A DNA stretch of 64,000 bases from Sedimenticola sp. (GTDB lineage: Bacteria > Pseudomonadota > Gammaproteobacteria > Chromatiales > Chromatiaceae): assembly GCA_027024025.1 (NCBI GenBank), contig JALVTT010000151.1, forward strand, positions 1 through 64,000. The letters run 5' to 3'. Within the stretch, counting starts at the first letter, position 1, and each line of letters starts with the position of its first letter. Position numbers and translations under genes: made by a program. Below, one piece after another: positions 11,484-22,208 of the stretch. The notes under the pieces were generated by a model, which saw only the letters and a list, made by a program, of their open reading frames with translations, ran no database searches and was not told where the DNA came from.

Positions 11484-12551
11484 TCACTCCTCTCCCTTGT
11501 TGGCGGCACGCTTGACGGCGCTCACGGCGGCATGGGCGGCAACCGCACCACCGACCACGGCGGCCACGCCTCCGCCCACGGCATCGGCGTTGCTCTCGAT
11601 ACCGAACTGGTTGATATCGGTCAGGCGGGCATACCAGGAACCCTTGTCCCAGAAGCCATCCTCGGAACAGCCGATGCAGCCGTGACCGGCCTGGATGGGG
11701 AACGAGGTGCCCTCGTTCCAGCGGATGGTGGAACAGGCATTGTAGGTGGTCGGCCCCTTGCAGCCCATCTTGTACAGGCAGTAGCCCTTGCGCGCGCCCT
11801 CGTCGTCCCAGGACTCGACGAACTGGCCGGCATCGAAATGCGGCCGACGGTAGCACTTGTCGTGGATGCGCTGGCTGTAGAACATCTTGGGCCGCCCCTG
11901 GCGATCCAGTTCCGGCATGCGCTCGAAGGTGAGCATGTAGGTGACCACCGCGGTCATCACCTCGGCGATGGGCGGACAGCCCGGCACCTTGATGATCGGC
12001 TTGTCGGTGATGACCTTGTGCACTGGCGTGGCCCGCGTCGGATTCGGCCTGGCCGCCTGCACGCAGCCATAGGACGCGCACGAACCCCAGGAGATGATGG
12101 CCTTGCAGTGCTCGGTCGCGTAACGCAGCTGCTCGACGAAGGGCTTGCCGCCGATGATGCAATACATGCCGTCTTCGTTGAGCGGCGGATTGCCCTCGAC
12201 CGCCACGATATAGTTGCCCTTGTACTTCTCGACGATCTCCTCGACGATGGCCTCGGCCTGGTGCCCGGACGCCGCCATGATGGTGTCGTCGTAGTCCAGC
12301 GAGACCATGGACAGGATCACGTCCTTGGCCAGGGGGTGTGCCGAGCGGATGAACGACTCGGAACAGCAGGTACACTCAAGGCCGTGCAACCACAGGATGG
12401 GAATGCGCGGCTTGTTCTCCATCGCATGGGCAATCTTGCCGGCGAACTCCGGCCCCAGCCCCAGTGCCGCAGCGGTGAGACTGCAGAACTTGAGGAAACT
12501 GCGCCGGGATATCCCTTGCCGCCGCATCACTTCGTAAAAGGTCTCGGTCAT
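11484..12551 (-). CDS. hupS: Uptake [NiFe]-hydrogenase small subunit with Tat signal
   Basis: [25 protein letters not shown] Tat motif; [24 protein letters not shown] FeS-cluster motifs. Confidence 0.97.
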   Translation of the reverse strand: MTETFYEVMRRQGISRRSFLKFCSLTAAALGLGPEFAGKIAHAMENKPRIPILWLHGLECTCCSESFIRSAHPLAKDVILSMVSLDYDDTIMAASGHQAEAIVEEIVEKYKGNYIVAVEGNPPLNEDGMYCIIGGKPFVEQLRYATEHCKAIISWGSCASYGCVQAARPNPTRATPVHKVITDKPIIKVPGCPPIAEVMTAVVTYMLTFERMPELDRQGRPKMFYSQRIHDKCYRRPHFDAGQFVESWDDEGARKGYCLYKMGCKGPTTYNACSTIRWNEGTSFPIQAGHGCIGCSEDGFWDKGSWYARLTDINQFGIESNADAVGGGVAAVVGGAVAAHAAVSAVKRAANKGEE

Positions 12552-12606
12552 CGCTTGGATTCCTCCGGATTCTCGGTTCGGTACCCCCTTTGGGTCGCCT
12601 CGACCT

Positions 12607-12622
12607 TTCAAAACCCGTGCCA
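12607..12622 (-). promoter_or_regulatory. Candidate sigma-54 promoter for hupSLC
   Basis: Minus strand TGGCACG-GGTT-TTGAA (consensus TGGCACG-N4-TTGCW; exact -24, degenerate -12), about 55 nt upstream of hupS ATG. Confidence 0.5.
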
Positions 12623-12677
12623 AAAAAAAAGCCGTTAGGAACCAGTTACTTGCAGTCATCCCACCAAAACACCCGGC

Positions 12678-12689
12678 GACAAATTTGTC
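12678..12689. promoter_or_regulatory. Perfect 12-bp palindrome, candidate regulator-binding site
   Basis: GACAAATTTGTC is its own reverse complement; lies in the hupS/hupD divergent intergenic region upstream of both candidate sigma-54 promoters. Confidence 0.4.
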
Positions 12690-12882
12690 AGCCACCCTGT
12701 CCACCGCCCGGCCGCGATGGAAAGTCCGCTTCCATTGGCGACCAGCCACGCCGATGCGTAACGAGAACTTTCATATCGAACAAGGAACCGGAAGGTCACC
12801 TTGCAGTCAAAGCCCCACGATGAACAGCGACTGCGGCCAAAACGACAGAAAAGTTGCCGCCTGCGCCGCGCTCGAGCCCAGT

Positions 12883-12898
12883 TGGCCCGGCTCTTGCT
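12883..12898 (+). promoter_or_regulatory. Candidate sigma-54 promoter for the hupD operon
   Basis: TGGCCCG-GCTC-TTGCT: one mismatch to TGGCACG-N4-TTGCW, intact GG-N10-GC; about 40 nt upstream of hupD ATG. Confidence 0.6.
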
Positions 12899-12938
12899 CA
12901 CAATCGGGACACCCGCCGCAAAGCAAGCGACCACCGAT

Positions 12939-13643
12939 ATGAACGAACCGACAGACAAGCAGGTACTGATTCTCGGCATCGGCAACATCCTCTGGGCCGA
13001 CGAGGGTTTCGGCGTACGCGCGGTCGAGACGCTCAACCAGCGCTACACCTTCGATGACAACGTCACCCTGATGGATGGCGGGACCCAGGGCATCTATCTG
13101 GTGCAGCACGTGCAGGCAGCCGATTATCTGGTAGTGTTCGACGCCATCGACTACGGTCTGCCCCCGGGCACCCTGAAATGCATCGAGGACGAGGCCGTCC
13201 CGCAATTCATAGGTGCCAAGAAGATGAGCCTGCACCAGACCGGCTTCCAGGAGGTCCTGGCGATGGCGCAACTGCTCGGCGACTATCCCGAGCGCCTGCT
13301 GCTGGTCGGCGTGCAGCCCGAGAAACTCGAAGACTACGGCGGCAGCCTGCGCCCCGTGGTGCGCGCGCAGATCGACCCGGCGATCGATGCCGCACTGGAC
13401 TGGCTGGGCGCGCTCGGCATCGCCGCCCGCCCGCGTGCCACCCCGCTGCCCGAGGATGCGCGCCTGACCCCACCACAGATTGATCTCGAACCCTACGAGC
13501 GCGACCGTCCACCGGAAGAGGCCGCGCCACGCCTCGGCGATGCGCGCATCCTCGCGCGCGACGACGTGCGCTTCGATCCCAAACCCGTCGAATTCGACGG
13601 CCCGCGCCTGAGCGTATGCGTAGATCACCGGAGAGACGACTGA
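12939..13643 (+). CDS. hupD: Hydrogenase maturation endopeptidase with C-terminal extension
   Basis: VLILGIGNILWADEGFGVRAVE...DAIDYG...SLHQTGFQEVLA; HyaD/HupD family. Confidence 0.93.
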   Translation: MNEPTDKQVLILGIGNILWADEGFGVRAVETLNQRYTFDDNVTLMDGGTQGIYLVQHVQAADYLVVFDAIDYGLPPGTLKCIEDEAVPQFIGAKKMSLHQTGFQEVLAMAQLLGDYPERLLLVGVQPEKLEDYGGSLRPVVRAQIDPAIDAALDWLGALGIAARPRATPLPEDARLTPPQIDLEPYERDRPPEEAAPRLGDARILARDDVRFDPKPVEFDGPRLSVCVDHRRDD

Positions 13644-13975
13644 TGTGTATCGGCATCCCCATGCAGATCCAGCACAGCGAGAGCCTGCAGGCGACCTGCG
13701 TCCACCAGGGCGAAGTACGCCGGATCGATCTCACCCTGGTCGGCGAGCAACCGCCGGGCACCTGGGTGATGACCTTTCTCGACGCCGCGCGTGAGGTCAT
13801 CGACGAGACCACCGCGCGCCAGAACCTGGCTGCCATCGAGGCGGTCGAACAGGTGATGCGTGGCCAGTCCGCTGACATCGAGGCCCTGTTCGCCGACCTG
13901 ATCGACCGCGAACCCGAACTGCCACCGCATCTCGCCGTGCAAGTGCAACGACAGACCACCGAGGAGAACCCATGA
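13643..13975 (+). CDS. hupF: HypC/HupF-family hydrogenase chaperone
   Basis: MCIGIPMQIQ N-terminus with essential Cys2; longer than the second copy at 25988. Confidence 0.88.
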   Translation: MCIGIPMQIQHSESLQATCVHQGEVRRIDLTLVGEQPPGTWVMTFLDAAREVIDETTARQNLAAIEAVEQVMRGQSADIEALFADLIDREPELPPHLAVQVQRQTTEENP

Positions 13976-14412
13976 ACCCGGCCACTGCCCACGCCGAATC
14001 TGCCACACCGCCGCTGATCCAGCGCCTGATCGACGACTACGGTTACCCGGTGCTCGGCGCCGCCGACCTCGACGCCCTGCCCGCAGACGACCGAGTGAAC
14101 GTGCTGTTCTTCACCGAAGATCCGAAGAAATACCCCGAGACCCTGGATGTCGCGGTGGTATTGCCCGAACTGATCGCCCACTACGGCGAGCGCCTGCACC
14201 CGGCCATCGTGTCCCGTGCCGACGAAAAGGCTCTGCAGGAACGCCACGGCTTCAGCCAGTGGCCGACCCTGGTGTTCCTGCGCGGTCGCGACTACCTGGG
14301 GGCGATCAGCCGCATCCAGGACTGGCACGTCTACCTGGAACGCATCGACGAACTGCTAACCGCCGAGCCAACCCGCCCGCCGGGGGTGGGCGTGCCCGTG
14401 GTCGGCGCCTGA
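13972..14412 (+). CDS. hupG: HupG/HyaE-family thioredoxin-like hydrogenase expression protein
   Basis: VNVLFFTEDPKKYPETLDVAVVLPELI...QWPTLVFLRGRDYLGAISRIQDW; position in hup operon. Confidence 0.88.
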   Translation: MNPATAHAESATPPLIQRLIDDYGYPVLGAADLDALPADDRVNVLFFTEDPKKYPETLDVAVVLPELIAHYGERLHPAIVSRADEKALQERHGFSQWPTLVFLRGRDYLGAISRIQDWHVYLERIDELLTAEPTRPPGVGVPVVGA

Positions 14413-14434
14413 CGAACGCCCGGAGGAGGAACCC

Positions 14435-15289
14435 ATGAAACCCATCGACATCCCTGTGGTCGGCATCGGCCCCGGCAGCCAACCCGACGACGGCGACCAG
14501 TTCGAATTCATGGACATGCCTTGTGGCATGTTCCGGCACGACCTGGTCAGCCTGCCCGAGCCCGAAGACATCGCTGACCTGCCGGCGGCACGCCAACTGC
14601 TGGCTGACCTAAAGGCGGCGATCGGCCGATACCGCTGCGGCGACCCGGCGATCCGCCTCGACATGAACACCCTGGGAGCACACGAACGTGACCTGCTCGC
14701 CCAGATCCTCGGCGAAGGCGAGGTCAGCATCACCGTCGAGCAGGACGGGCACCGCATCCAGATCCAGGAGTCGGTGCTCACCGGTGTATGGCGGGTGCAG
14801 AGCCTGGATGCCGACGACCGCCTGCTCGACGACGCTCTGGAGATCGCCGACATCCCTGCGGCAGTGCGCAGCTCCCGCATGGCGGACGACCGCCACCTCA
14901 ACACCTCACTGGAAGGCCTGCCCGGGGGCGTGCAGAACGCGCCCGCCCTGCTGGTGGAGATCAGCGACCAACTCGCCTCGCACCAGCCCGGCGACCCGGC
15001 GCATATCATCAACCTCACTCTGCTGCCGCTCACCAATGAAGACCTGGTTCTGCTCGGAGAACGTCTGGGCGTGGGGCCGGTGACCATCCTCTCGCGCGGC
15101 TACGGCAACTGCCGTATCGGCAGCACCGCCTTCCCCGGCCTGTGGTGGATCAAGTACTACAACTCGCAGGATGCGCTGATCCTCAACACTATCGAGATCG
15201 TGGACATCCCCTCGGTAGCGCTGGCCGCGCCCGAAGACATCGAGGCCTCGGCCGAGCGCGTGAACGAAATCGCGGAGCTCTACGCATGA
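14435..15289 (+). CDS. hupH: HupH/HyaF-family hydrogenase expression/formation protein
   Basis: GILTGVWRVQ-like repeat (SVLTGVWRVQSLD, STAFPGLWWIKYYNSQDALILNTIEIVDIP); hup operon position. Confidence 0.9.
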   Translation: MKPIDIPVVGIGPGSQPDDGDQFEFMDMPCGMFRHDLVSLPEPEDIADLPAARQLLADLKAAIGRYRCGDPAIRLDMNTLGAHERDLLAQILGEGEVSITVEQDGHRIQIQESVLTGVWRVQSLDADDRLLDDALEIADIPAAVRSSRMADDRHLNTSLEGLPGGVQNAPALLVEISDQLASHQPGDPAHIINLTLLPLTNEDLVLLGERLGVGPVTILSRGYGNCRIGSTAFPGLWWIKYYNSQDALILNTIEIVDIPSVALAAPEDIEASAERVNEIAELYA

Positions 15290-15507
15290 AAACCTTCGAA
15301 GGCTCCTACATGGGCGACGATACGCGCATCCCCGACGATGCGCGCATGGAGTGCAAGGTCTGCTGGTACGTCTACGACCCCGCCGAGGGGGACGACTACT
15401 GGCAGATCCCACCCGGCACCCCCTTCAGCCAGCTCCCCGATCACTGGCGCTGCCCGCAATGCGAGGGTGCCCATGAGCAATTCATGGTGATCCTGGAGGA
15501 CCGATGA
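15286..15507 (+). CDS. hupI: Rubredoxin
   Basis: MECKVCWYVYDPAEGDDYWQIPPGTPFSQLPDHWRCPQCEG: two CxxC motifs. Confidence 0.95.
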   Translation: MKTFEGSYMGDDTRIPDDARMECKVCWYVYDPAEGDDYWQIPPGTPFSQLPDHWRCPQCEGAHEQFMVILEDR

Positions 15508-16022
15508 ACGGCATGGCCGACACCCTGGCGGGCGGACTGGAGCGGGTGTTCACGCAGATCCAGGCACAACGCATGGACGGTGTGCCGGTGATCAACCCCC
15601 GGCTGCGGGTGCAGGCCGTCGGCTTCCACCCGCGCGACGGGGCCTTTCTCGGCGTGCTCATCACCCCCTGGTTCATGAACCTGGTGCTGTTGCCCGAAGA
15701 GGGCGACGGCTGGCAGGAGCTGCCGGTGGGCAGCACCGTGCGCCACCAGTTTCCTGCTGGCGAATACGACTTCATCGTCGGGCACGAGGAAGGGCTGGGG
15801 CGCTACCAGAGCTGCTCGCTGTTCTCCCCCATGTTCGAGTTCGCCGACATGGAGGCTGCGGTGGCCACCGCCGAAGCGGCGCTCGAGGCCCTGCTCGTCC
15901 CCGCCGAGGAGGAACCCGAACCAGCCACCCCCACACCGGTCGAGGCCGTGGTGGAACGCCGCCTGGAGCGCCCGGTGAGCCGCCGCGAGATGCTGCGCGG
16001 CCTGTTCGGCGGCGGAGAATGA
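15504..16022 (+). CDS. hupJ: HupJ/HybE-family hydrogenase assembly chaperone
   Basis: VFTQIQAQRMDGVPVINPRLRVQAVGF...LGVLITPWFMNLVLLP typical HupJ/HybE. Confidence 0.92.
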   Translation: MNGMADTLAGGLERVFTQIQAQRMDGVPVINPRLRVQAVGFHPRDGAFLGVLITPWFMNLVLLPEEGDGWQELPVGSTVRHQFPAGEYDFIVGHEEGLGRYQSCSLFSPMFEFADMEAAVATAEAALEALLVPAEEEPEPATPTPVEAVVERRLERPVSRREMLRGLFGGGE

Positions 16023-16026
16023 GAAA

Positions 16027-17121
16027 ATGAGCATGGCGCTGGACGATCAACGCCTGCACTGCCAGCTGCACTGGCACGGGCACCGCGTCACCGGCGTGAC
16101 CCTCCGCTCCGGGCGCCTGCTGGAGGTTTCCCGACTGTTCACGGGCCGCACCCCGGAAGAGGTGCTGACCCTGCTGCCACGGCTCTATACCCTCTGCGGC
16201 CAGGCACACACTGCGACCGCCCGGTTGGCGCTGTTCCCCGACAGCCCCCCGGCGACCGAGACACAGCGCCGCGTACAGATCGAAAACCTGCGCGAGCACC
16301 TGCTCTATCTGTTCGTGCACTGGCCCGAGGCCAGTGAGCAGACCCCGGCGGCTGGCGAGCTGGCCCCGGCGCTCGCCCTGGCCAGCCGCCAGCTCGCCAC
16401 ACCACACGAAACCGACACCCGGCGCGAACTGCTCACCTGGATCGAGACGAACGTGCTCGACATGCCGGCCGGCGACTTTCTGGCGCTCGATGACACCGGA
16501 CTACGCACCTGGGCGCAGCAGGGAAGCACCCTGCCCGCCCGCCTGCTGCACGACACCCATGCGCTGCCCGTCGTTTCCGAACCCACAGTCCAGCCATTGC
16601 GCCGCGACGACCTGGAGGCAGTAGCCCGGGCGCTCGCAGCAACCGATGCCACACGCTTTGTCGCCTGCCCCGCGCTGGATGACGGCTGCCGCCATACCGG
16701 CCCAGCCGCCGAGGACCCACTAGCCGGGACCGACACCCCGCTGCCTCCGCTGGGACGACATCTGGCCGCACGCCTGCGCGCCCTGGCGCGGCTGTGCCGC
16801 AGCCTGGCGTCCCCCGAAGCCGTGGACGACAGCCTGTTCCGCACCGCGGGACTGGCCTGCGCCGAGACCTCGCGCGGCCTGCTGGTGCATCATGCAAGGG
16901 TGACCGAGGGCCGGGTGAGCGACTATCGCATCCTCGCGCCGACCGAGTGGAATTTCCATCCGCGCGGCCTGGCCGCGCGCTGGCTGGCACGCATCGAAAC
17001 CGACGATCGCACGACCCTGTACCGGCTGGCAGCCCGCATCGTGCGCGCGGTCGATCCCTGCGTGGCCTTCGACATCGGCATCGACGAACCCGACAAGCTG
17101 CCGGAGGTCGCCCATGCATGA
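16027..17121 (+). CDS. hupK: HupK, hydrogenase large-subunit-like expression protein
   Basis: C-terminal GRVSDYRILAPTEWNFHPRG...AVDPCVAFDIG resembles large subunit but lacks full CxxC pairs; operon position. Confidence 0.88.
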   Translation: MSMALDDQRLHCQLHWHGHRVTGVTLRSGRLLEVSRLFTGRTPEEVLTLLPRLYTLCGQAHTATARLALFPDSPPATETQRRVQIENLREHLLYLFVHWPEASEQTPAAGELAPALALASRQLATPHETDTRRELLTWIETNVLDMPAGDFLALDDTGLRTWAQQGSTLPARLLHDTHALPVVSEPTVQPLRRDDLEAVARALAATDATRFVACPALDDGCRHTGPAAEDPLAGTDTPLPPLGRHLAARLRALARLCRSLASPEAVDDSLFRTAGLACAETSRGLLVHHARVTEGRVSDYRILAPTEWNFHPRGLAARWLARIETDDRTTLYRLAARIVRAVDPCVAFDIGIDEPDKLPEVAHA

Positions 17122-17455
17122 AATGTCACTGTGTGAGGGCATCGTGCAGGTCCTCGAGGACCAGGCCGAGACCCAGCGCTATACCCGGGTCAAGCAGGTC
17201 TGGCTGGAGATCGGCGCGCTGGCCGGCGTCGAGATCGAGGCCATGCGCTTCAGCTTCGACGTGGTCACCTGCGGTACTCTGGCCGAACACGCGCAATTGC
17301 ACATCATCGAGACACCGGGACAGGGCTGGTGCCTGCCCTGTGCTAAGACCATCAGCATCTCCCAACGCCACGACCCCTGCCCCGACTGCGGCAGCTACCA
17401 AATTCAGGTCACAGGCGGCGACGAGATGCGCATCAAGGAACTGGAGGTGGAATAA
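17114..17455 (+). CDS. hypA: Hydrogenase nickel incorporation protein HypA
   Basis: [18 protein letters not shown]...CPDCG zinc motifs. Confidence 0.95.
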   Translation: MHEMSLCEGIVQVLEDQAETQRYTRVKQVWLEIGALAGVEIEAMRFSFDVVTCGTLAEHAQLHIIETPGQGWCLPCAKTISISQRHDPCPDCGSYQIQVTGGDEMRIKELEVE

Positions 17456-17457
17456 CC

Positions 17458-18330
17458 ATGTGTACCGTCTGCGGCTGCGGCGACGGCGAAACCCGGATCG
17501 AGGGCGAAGAGCATCGCCACGACGAAGGTCACGACCACACCCATCAACATTCCCATGCCCACGACCACTCTCACGATCACGGGCACGACCACCATCACTA
17601 CGGGCAGGGGCCGGCGCGCGCGCACGCGCCCGGGCTCAGCCAGGCTCGCATGGTGCAGATCGAGCAGGACATCCTGTCCAAGAACGACCGCTACGCCGCG
17701 GCCAACCGCGGCTGGCTGGCCACGCGCGGGGTATTGGCGCTCAACCTGGTCTCCAGTCCCGGCGCGGGCAAGACCAGCCTGCTCACCCGCACCCTCGAGG
17801 ACCTGCGGGAAGAGATCCCCATGAGCGTGATCGAGGGCGACCAGGAAACCACCAACGACGCCGAGCGCATCCGCGCCACCGGCGCGCGCGCCATCCAGAT
17901 CAACACCGGCAAGGGCTGTCACCTGGATGCCCACCAGGTGGGGCATGCGCTCGAGCACCTCGACCCCGAGGTCGGCTCGGTGCTGTTCATCGAGAACGTC
18001 GGCAACCTGGTCTGTCCTGCCGCCTTCGACCTGGGCGAGGCGCACAAGGTCGCCATCCTCTCGGTCACCGAGGGCGAGGACAAGCCGATCAAGTACCCCG
18101 ACATGTTCGCCGCCGCCGGGCTGCTGCTGCTCAACAAGATCGACCTGCTCCCGCATCTCGACTTCGACGTGGCGCGCTGCATCGAGTACGCACGGCGGAT
18201 CAACCCCGGCATCCAGGTCCTCCAGGTCTCGGCACGCAGCGGAGAAGGCCTGAACGACTGGTACCGCTGGCTGCGCCTGCAACGCGAGGCGCGACAGATC
18301 GGCCATGCGCCGACGGGAAGCGTGGCCTGA
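17458..18330 (+). CDS. hypB: Hydrogenase nickel incorporation GTPase HypB, His-rich
   Basis: [11 protein letters not shown]-terminal Ni motif; [39 protein letters not shown]-loop; NKIDLLP. Confidence 0.97.
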   Translation: MCTVCGCGDGETRIEGEEHRHDEGHDHTHQHSHAHDHSHDHGHDHHHYGQGPARAHAPGLSQARMVQIEQDILSKNDRYAAANRGWLATRGVLALNLVSSPGAGKTSLLTRTLEDLREEIPMSVIEGDQETTNDAERIRATGARAIQINTGKGCHLDAHQVGHALEHLDPEVGSVLFIENVGNLVCPAAFDLGEAHKVAILSVTEGEDKPIKYPDMFAAAGLLLLNKIDLLPHLDFDVARCIEYARRINPGIQVLQVSARSGEGLNDWYRWLRLQREARQIGHAPTGSVA

Positions 18331-18331
18331 G

Positions 18332-19830
<1,499 letters not shown>

Positions 19831-19831
<1 letters not shown>

Positions 19832-21204
19832 TGCACCGCAGCGAACCCGTCAATGACAGCAGAACCTTCACCGAGCTGGCCGACCAGGCCCTGTCCTCGG
19901 GCAGTCTGAGCGAAGAGGCCTGGGTCGAGGTCATCCGCCGCATGGACACCATCTATGCCGACCTAGTGCATTACCAGGTCGAACTCGAGCACAAGAACGA
20001 GGAGCTCGAGGAGGCCCAGCGCTTCATCGACTCGGTACTCTCGGCCATGTCCGACGTGCTGGTGGTGGCCGACATCAACGGCCGCATCCAGCGCATCAAC
20101 CAGGCCATGCTGGACATGACCGGAAAGCGCGCAGAGGAACTGCTCGAGCGGGACATCACCATCCTGTTCACCGGCGACTCGGTGCATATGGTGCGCGAGT
20201 TTCCGCAGAGGGTGCGCGACCATGCCATCACCGACTGCGAGGCCAAGATGCTCGGCGCCGACGGCGAGGCGGTACCCATCGCCATCAACTGCAGCCCACG
20301 ATACGACAGCAACGGCGTACTCTCCGGCATGGTCATCACCGGTCGCCAGCTCGGCGAGCTGCGCCGCGCCTACCGCGAGTTGCAGGACGCCCACCAGCGC
20401 CTCAAGGATGCCCAGCGCCAACTGGTGCAATCCGAGAAGATGGCTTCACTCGGCCGCCTGGTGGCCGGGGTCGCGCACGAGCTGAACAACCCCATCAGTT
20501 TCGTCTTCGGCAACATGCACGCACTCAAGCGCTACGAAGACCGCCTGCGGCGCTATCTCGATACCGTGCACCAGGGCCGGCCCGCCGCCGAGGTCGAAGC
20601 ACTGCGCCGCCAGCTCAAGATCGACCGCCTGCTCAAGGACATCGCCCCCCTAATCGACGGCTCGCTCGAGGGCGCCGAGCGGGTCAGCACCATCGTGCAG
20701 AACCTGCGCCGCTTCGCCACGCCCAACCACCAGGGACAGAACTGGTTCGACCTGAGCCGGCTGGTCGAGAACGCGGTCACCTGGGTAGCCAAGACCACGC
20801 GCACCACGCCCGAACTGAACTTCGACATGCCCGACGAACTGCCGGTGCACGGCAGCGAGGGCCATGTGCACCAGATCCTGATCAACCTGGTGCAGAATGC
20901 CATCGACGCCATGGAGGACCTGCCCCAGCCGCGGCTCGACATCCGCGTGGTCCGGCAGCCGAACCGCGTCGAGGTACACATCCGCGACTACGGTCCCGGC
21001 ATTCCCGAGGAACACCTGCTGCACATCTTCGATCCCTTCTTCACCACCAAGGAGATCGGCAAGGGCACCGGGCTGGGGCTGTACATCAGCTACGGCCTGG
21101 CCACCGAGCAGTGCGGCGGTGACCTGAGCGCAACCAACCATCCCGAGGGCGGCGCCGAGTTCGTGCTCTCGCTGCCGCTGGAACACGGAGGCACGAGCAC
21201 ATGA
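19831..21204 (+). CDS. hupT: PAS-domain sensor histidine kinase (HupT/HoxJ-like)
   Basis: PAS region; H-box MASLGRLVAGVAHELNNPISFVFGNMHAL; ATPase domain NLVQNAIDAM, GPGIPEEHLLHIFDPFFTTKEIGKGTGLGL. Confidence 0.9.
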
Positions 21205-22208
21205 GCGAGCACCTCACCCTGCTCTGGCTCCAGTCCGGCGGTTGCGGCGGTTGCAGCATGTCGCTGCTCGACGCCGAGCACCCCGATCTCTACTGTGCAC
21301 TCGAACTGTCGGGCATCGACCTGCTCTGGCACCCCTCCTTGAGCGAGGCCAGTGCCGAGGAGTTTCTCGACCTGCTCGGACGCATCTCGCGCGGCGAACA
21401 ACGCCTCGACATCCTTTGCCTCGAGGGCTCGGTAATGCAGGGCCCGGACGGCACCGGCCGCTTCCACCTGCTCGCCGGCAGCGGCCGCCCCATGCGCGAC
21501 TGGCTTCGTGAGCTGGCCGGGCTGGCGCGTCACGTGATCGCCATCGGCAGTTGCGCGGCCTTCGGCGGCATCACCGCTGCCGGCGACAACCCCGGCGAGG
21601 CCTGTGGCCTGCAATACACGGGCGAACAACCCGGCGGCCTGCTTGGCGAGGACTGGCAGGCTGCCGGCGGCCTGCCGGTGATCAACATCGCCGGCTGCCC
21701 CACCCATCCCGGCTGGGTACTCGACTGCCTGGCGCAGTTGGCGCTGGGTGAACTGGATGAGGACGCACTCGACGAATACCACCGCCCGCGCAACTACACC
21801 GATCACCTAGTCCATCACGGCTGCCCGCGCAATGAGTACTACGAATTCAAGGCCAGCGCCGAGAGCCCCGGCGAACAGGGCTGCATGATGGAGCACATGG
21901 GCTGTCTGGGCACCCAGGCGCGCGCCGATTGCAATATCCGCCCCTGGAACGGCAGCGGCTCCTGCCTCAAGGGCGGCTACGCCTGCATCAACTGTACCGC
22001 ACCGGCCTTCGAGACGCCCAATCATCCCTTCCAGGAGACACCCAAGCTGGGGGGGATTCCGATCGGCCTGCCCAGCGACATGCCCAAGGCCTGGTTCGTG
22101 GCCCTGGCCTCGCTGGCCAAGGCCGCCACCCCCGAACGTCTGCGCCGCAATGCGGTGGCCGAACACATCGAGGTGCCGCCCACTGGCGGCCGGCGGAGGC
22201 GGCCATGA
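21201..22208 (+). CDS. hupU: H2-sensing (regulatory) hydrogenase small subunit
   Basis: LLWLQSGGCGGCSMSLL without Tat signal; GSCAAFGG; HHGCPRNEYYEFKASA; HupU/HoxB type. Confidence 0.93.
   Translation: MSEHLTLLWLQSGGCGGCSMSLLDAEHPDLYCALELSGIDLLWHPSLSEASAEEFLDLLGRISRGEQRLDILCLEGSVMQGPDGTGRFHLLAGSGRPMRDWLRELAGLARHVIAIGSCAAFGGITAAGDNPGEACGLQYTGEQPGGLLGEDWQAAGGLPVINIAGCPTHPGWVLDCLAQLALGELDEDALDEYHRPRNYTDHLVHHGCPRNEYYEFKASAESPGEQGCMMEHMGCLGTQARADCNIRPWNGSGSCLKGGYACINCTAPAFETPNHPFQETPKLGGIPIGLPSDMPKAWFVALASLAKAATPERLRRNAVAEHIEVPPTGGRRRRP

Noticed and set aside
17503-17602. Short-period CAC/GAC-rich tract resembling a tandem repeat
   Set aside because: It encodes the His-rich segment of HypB; ordinary for this protein family.
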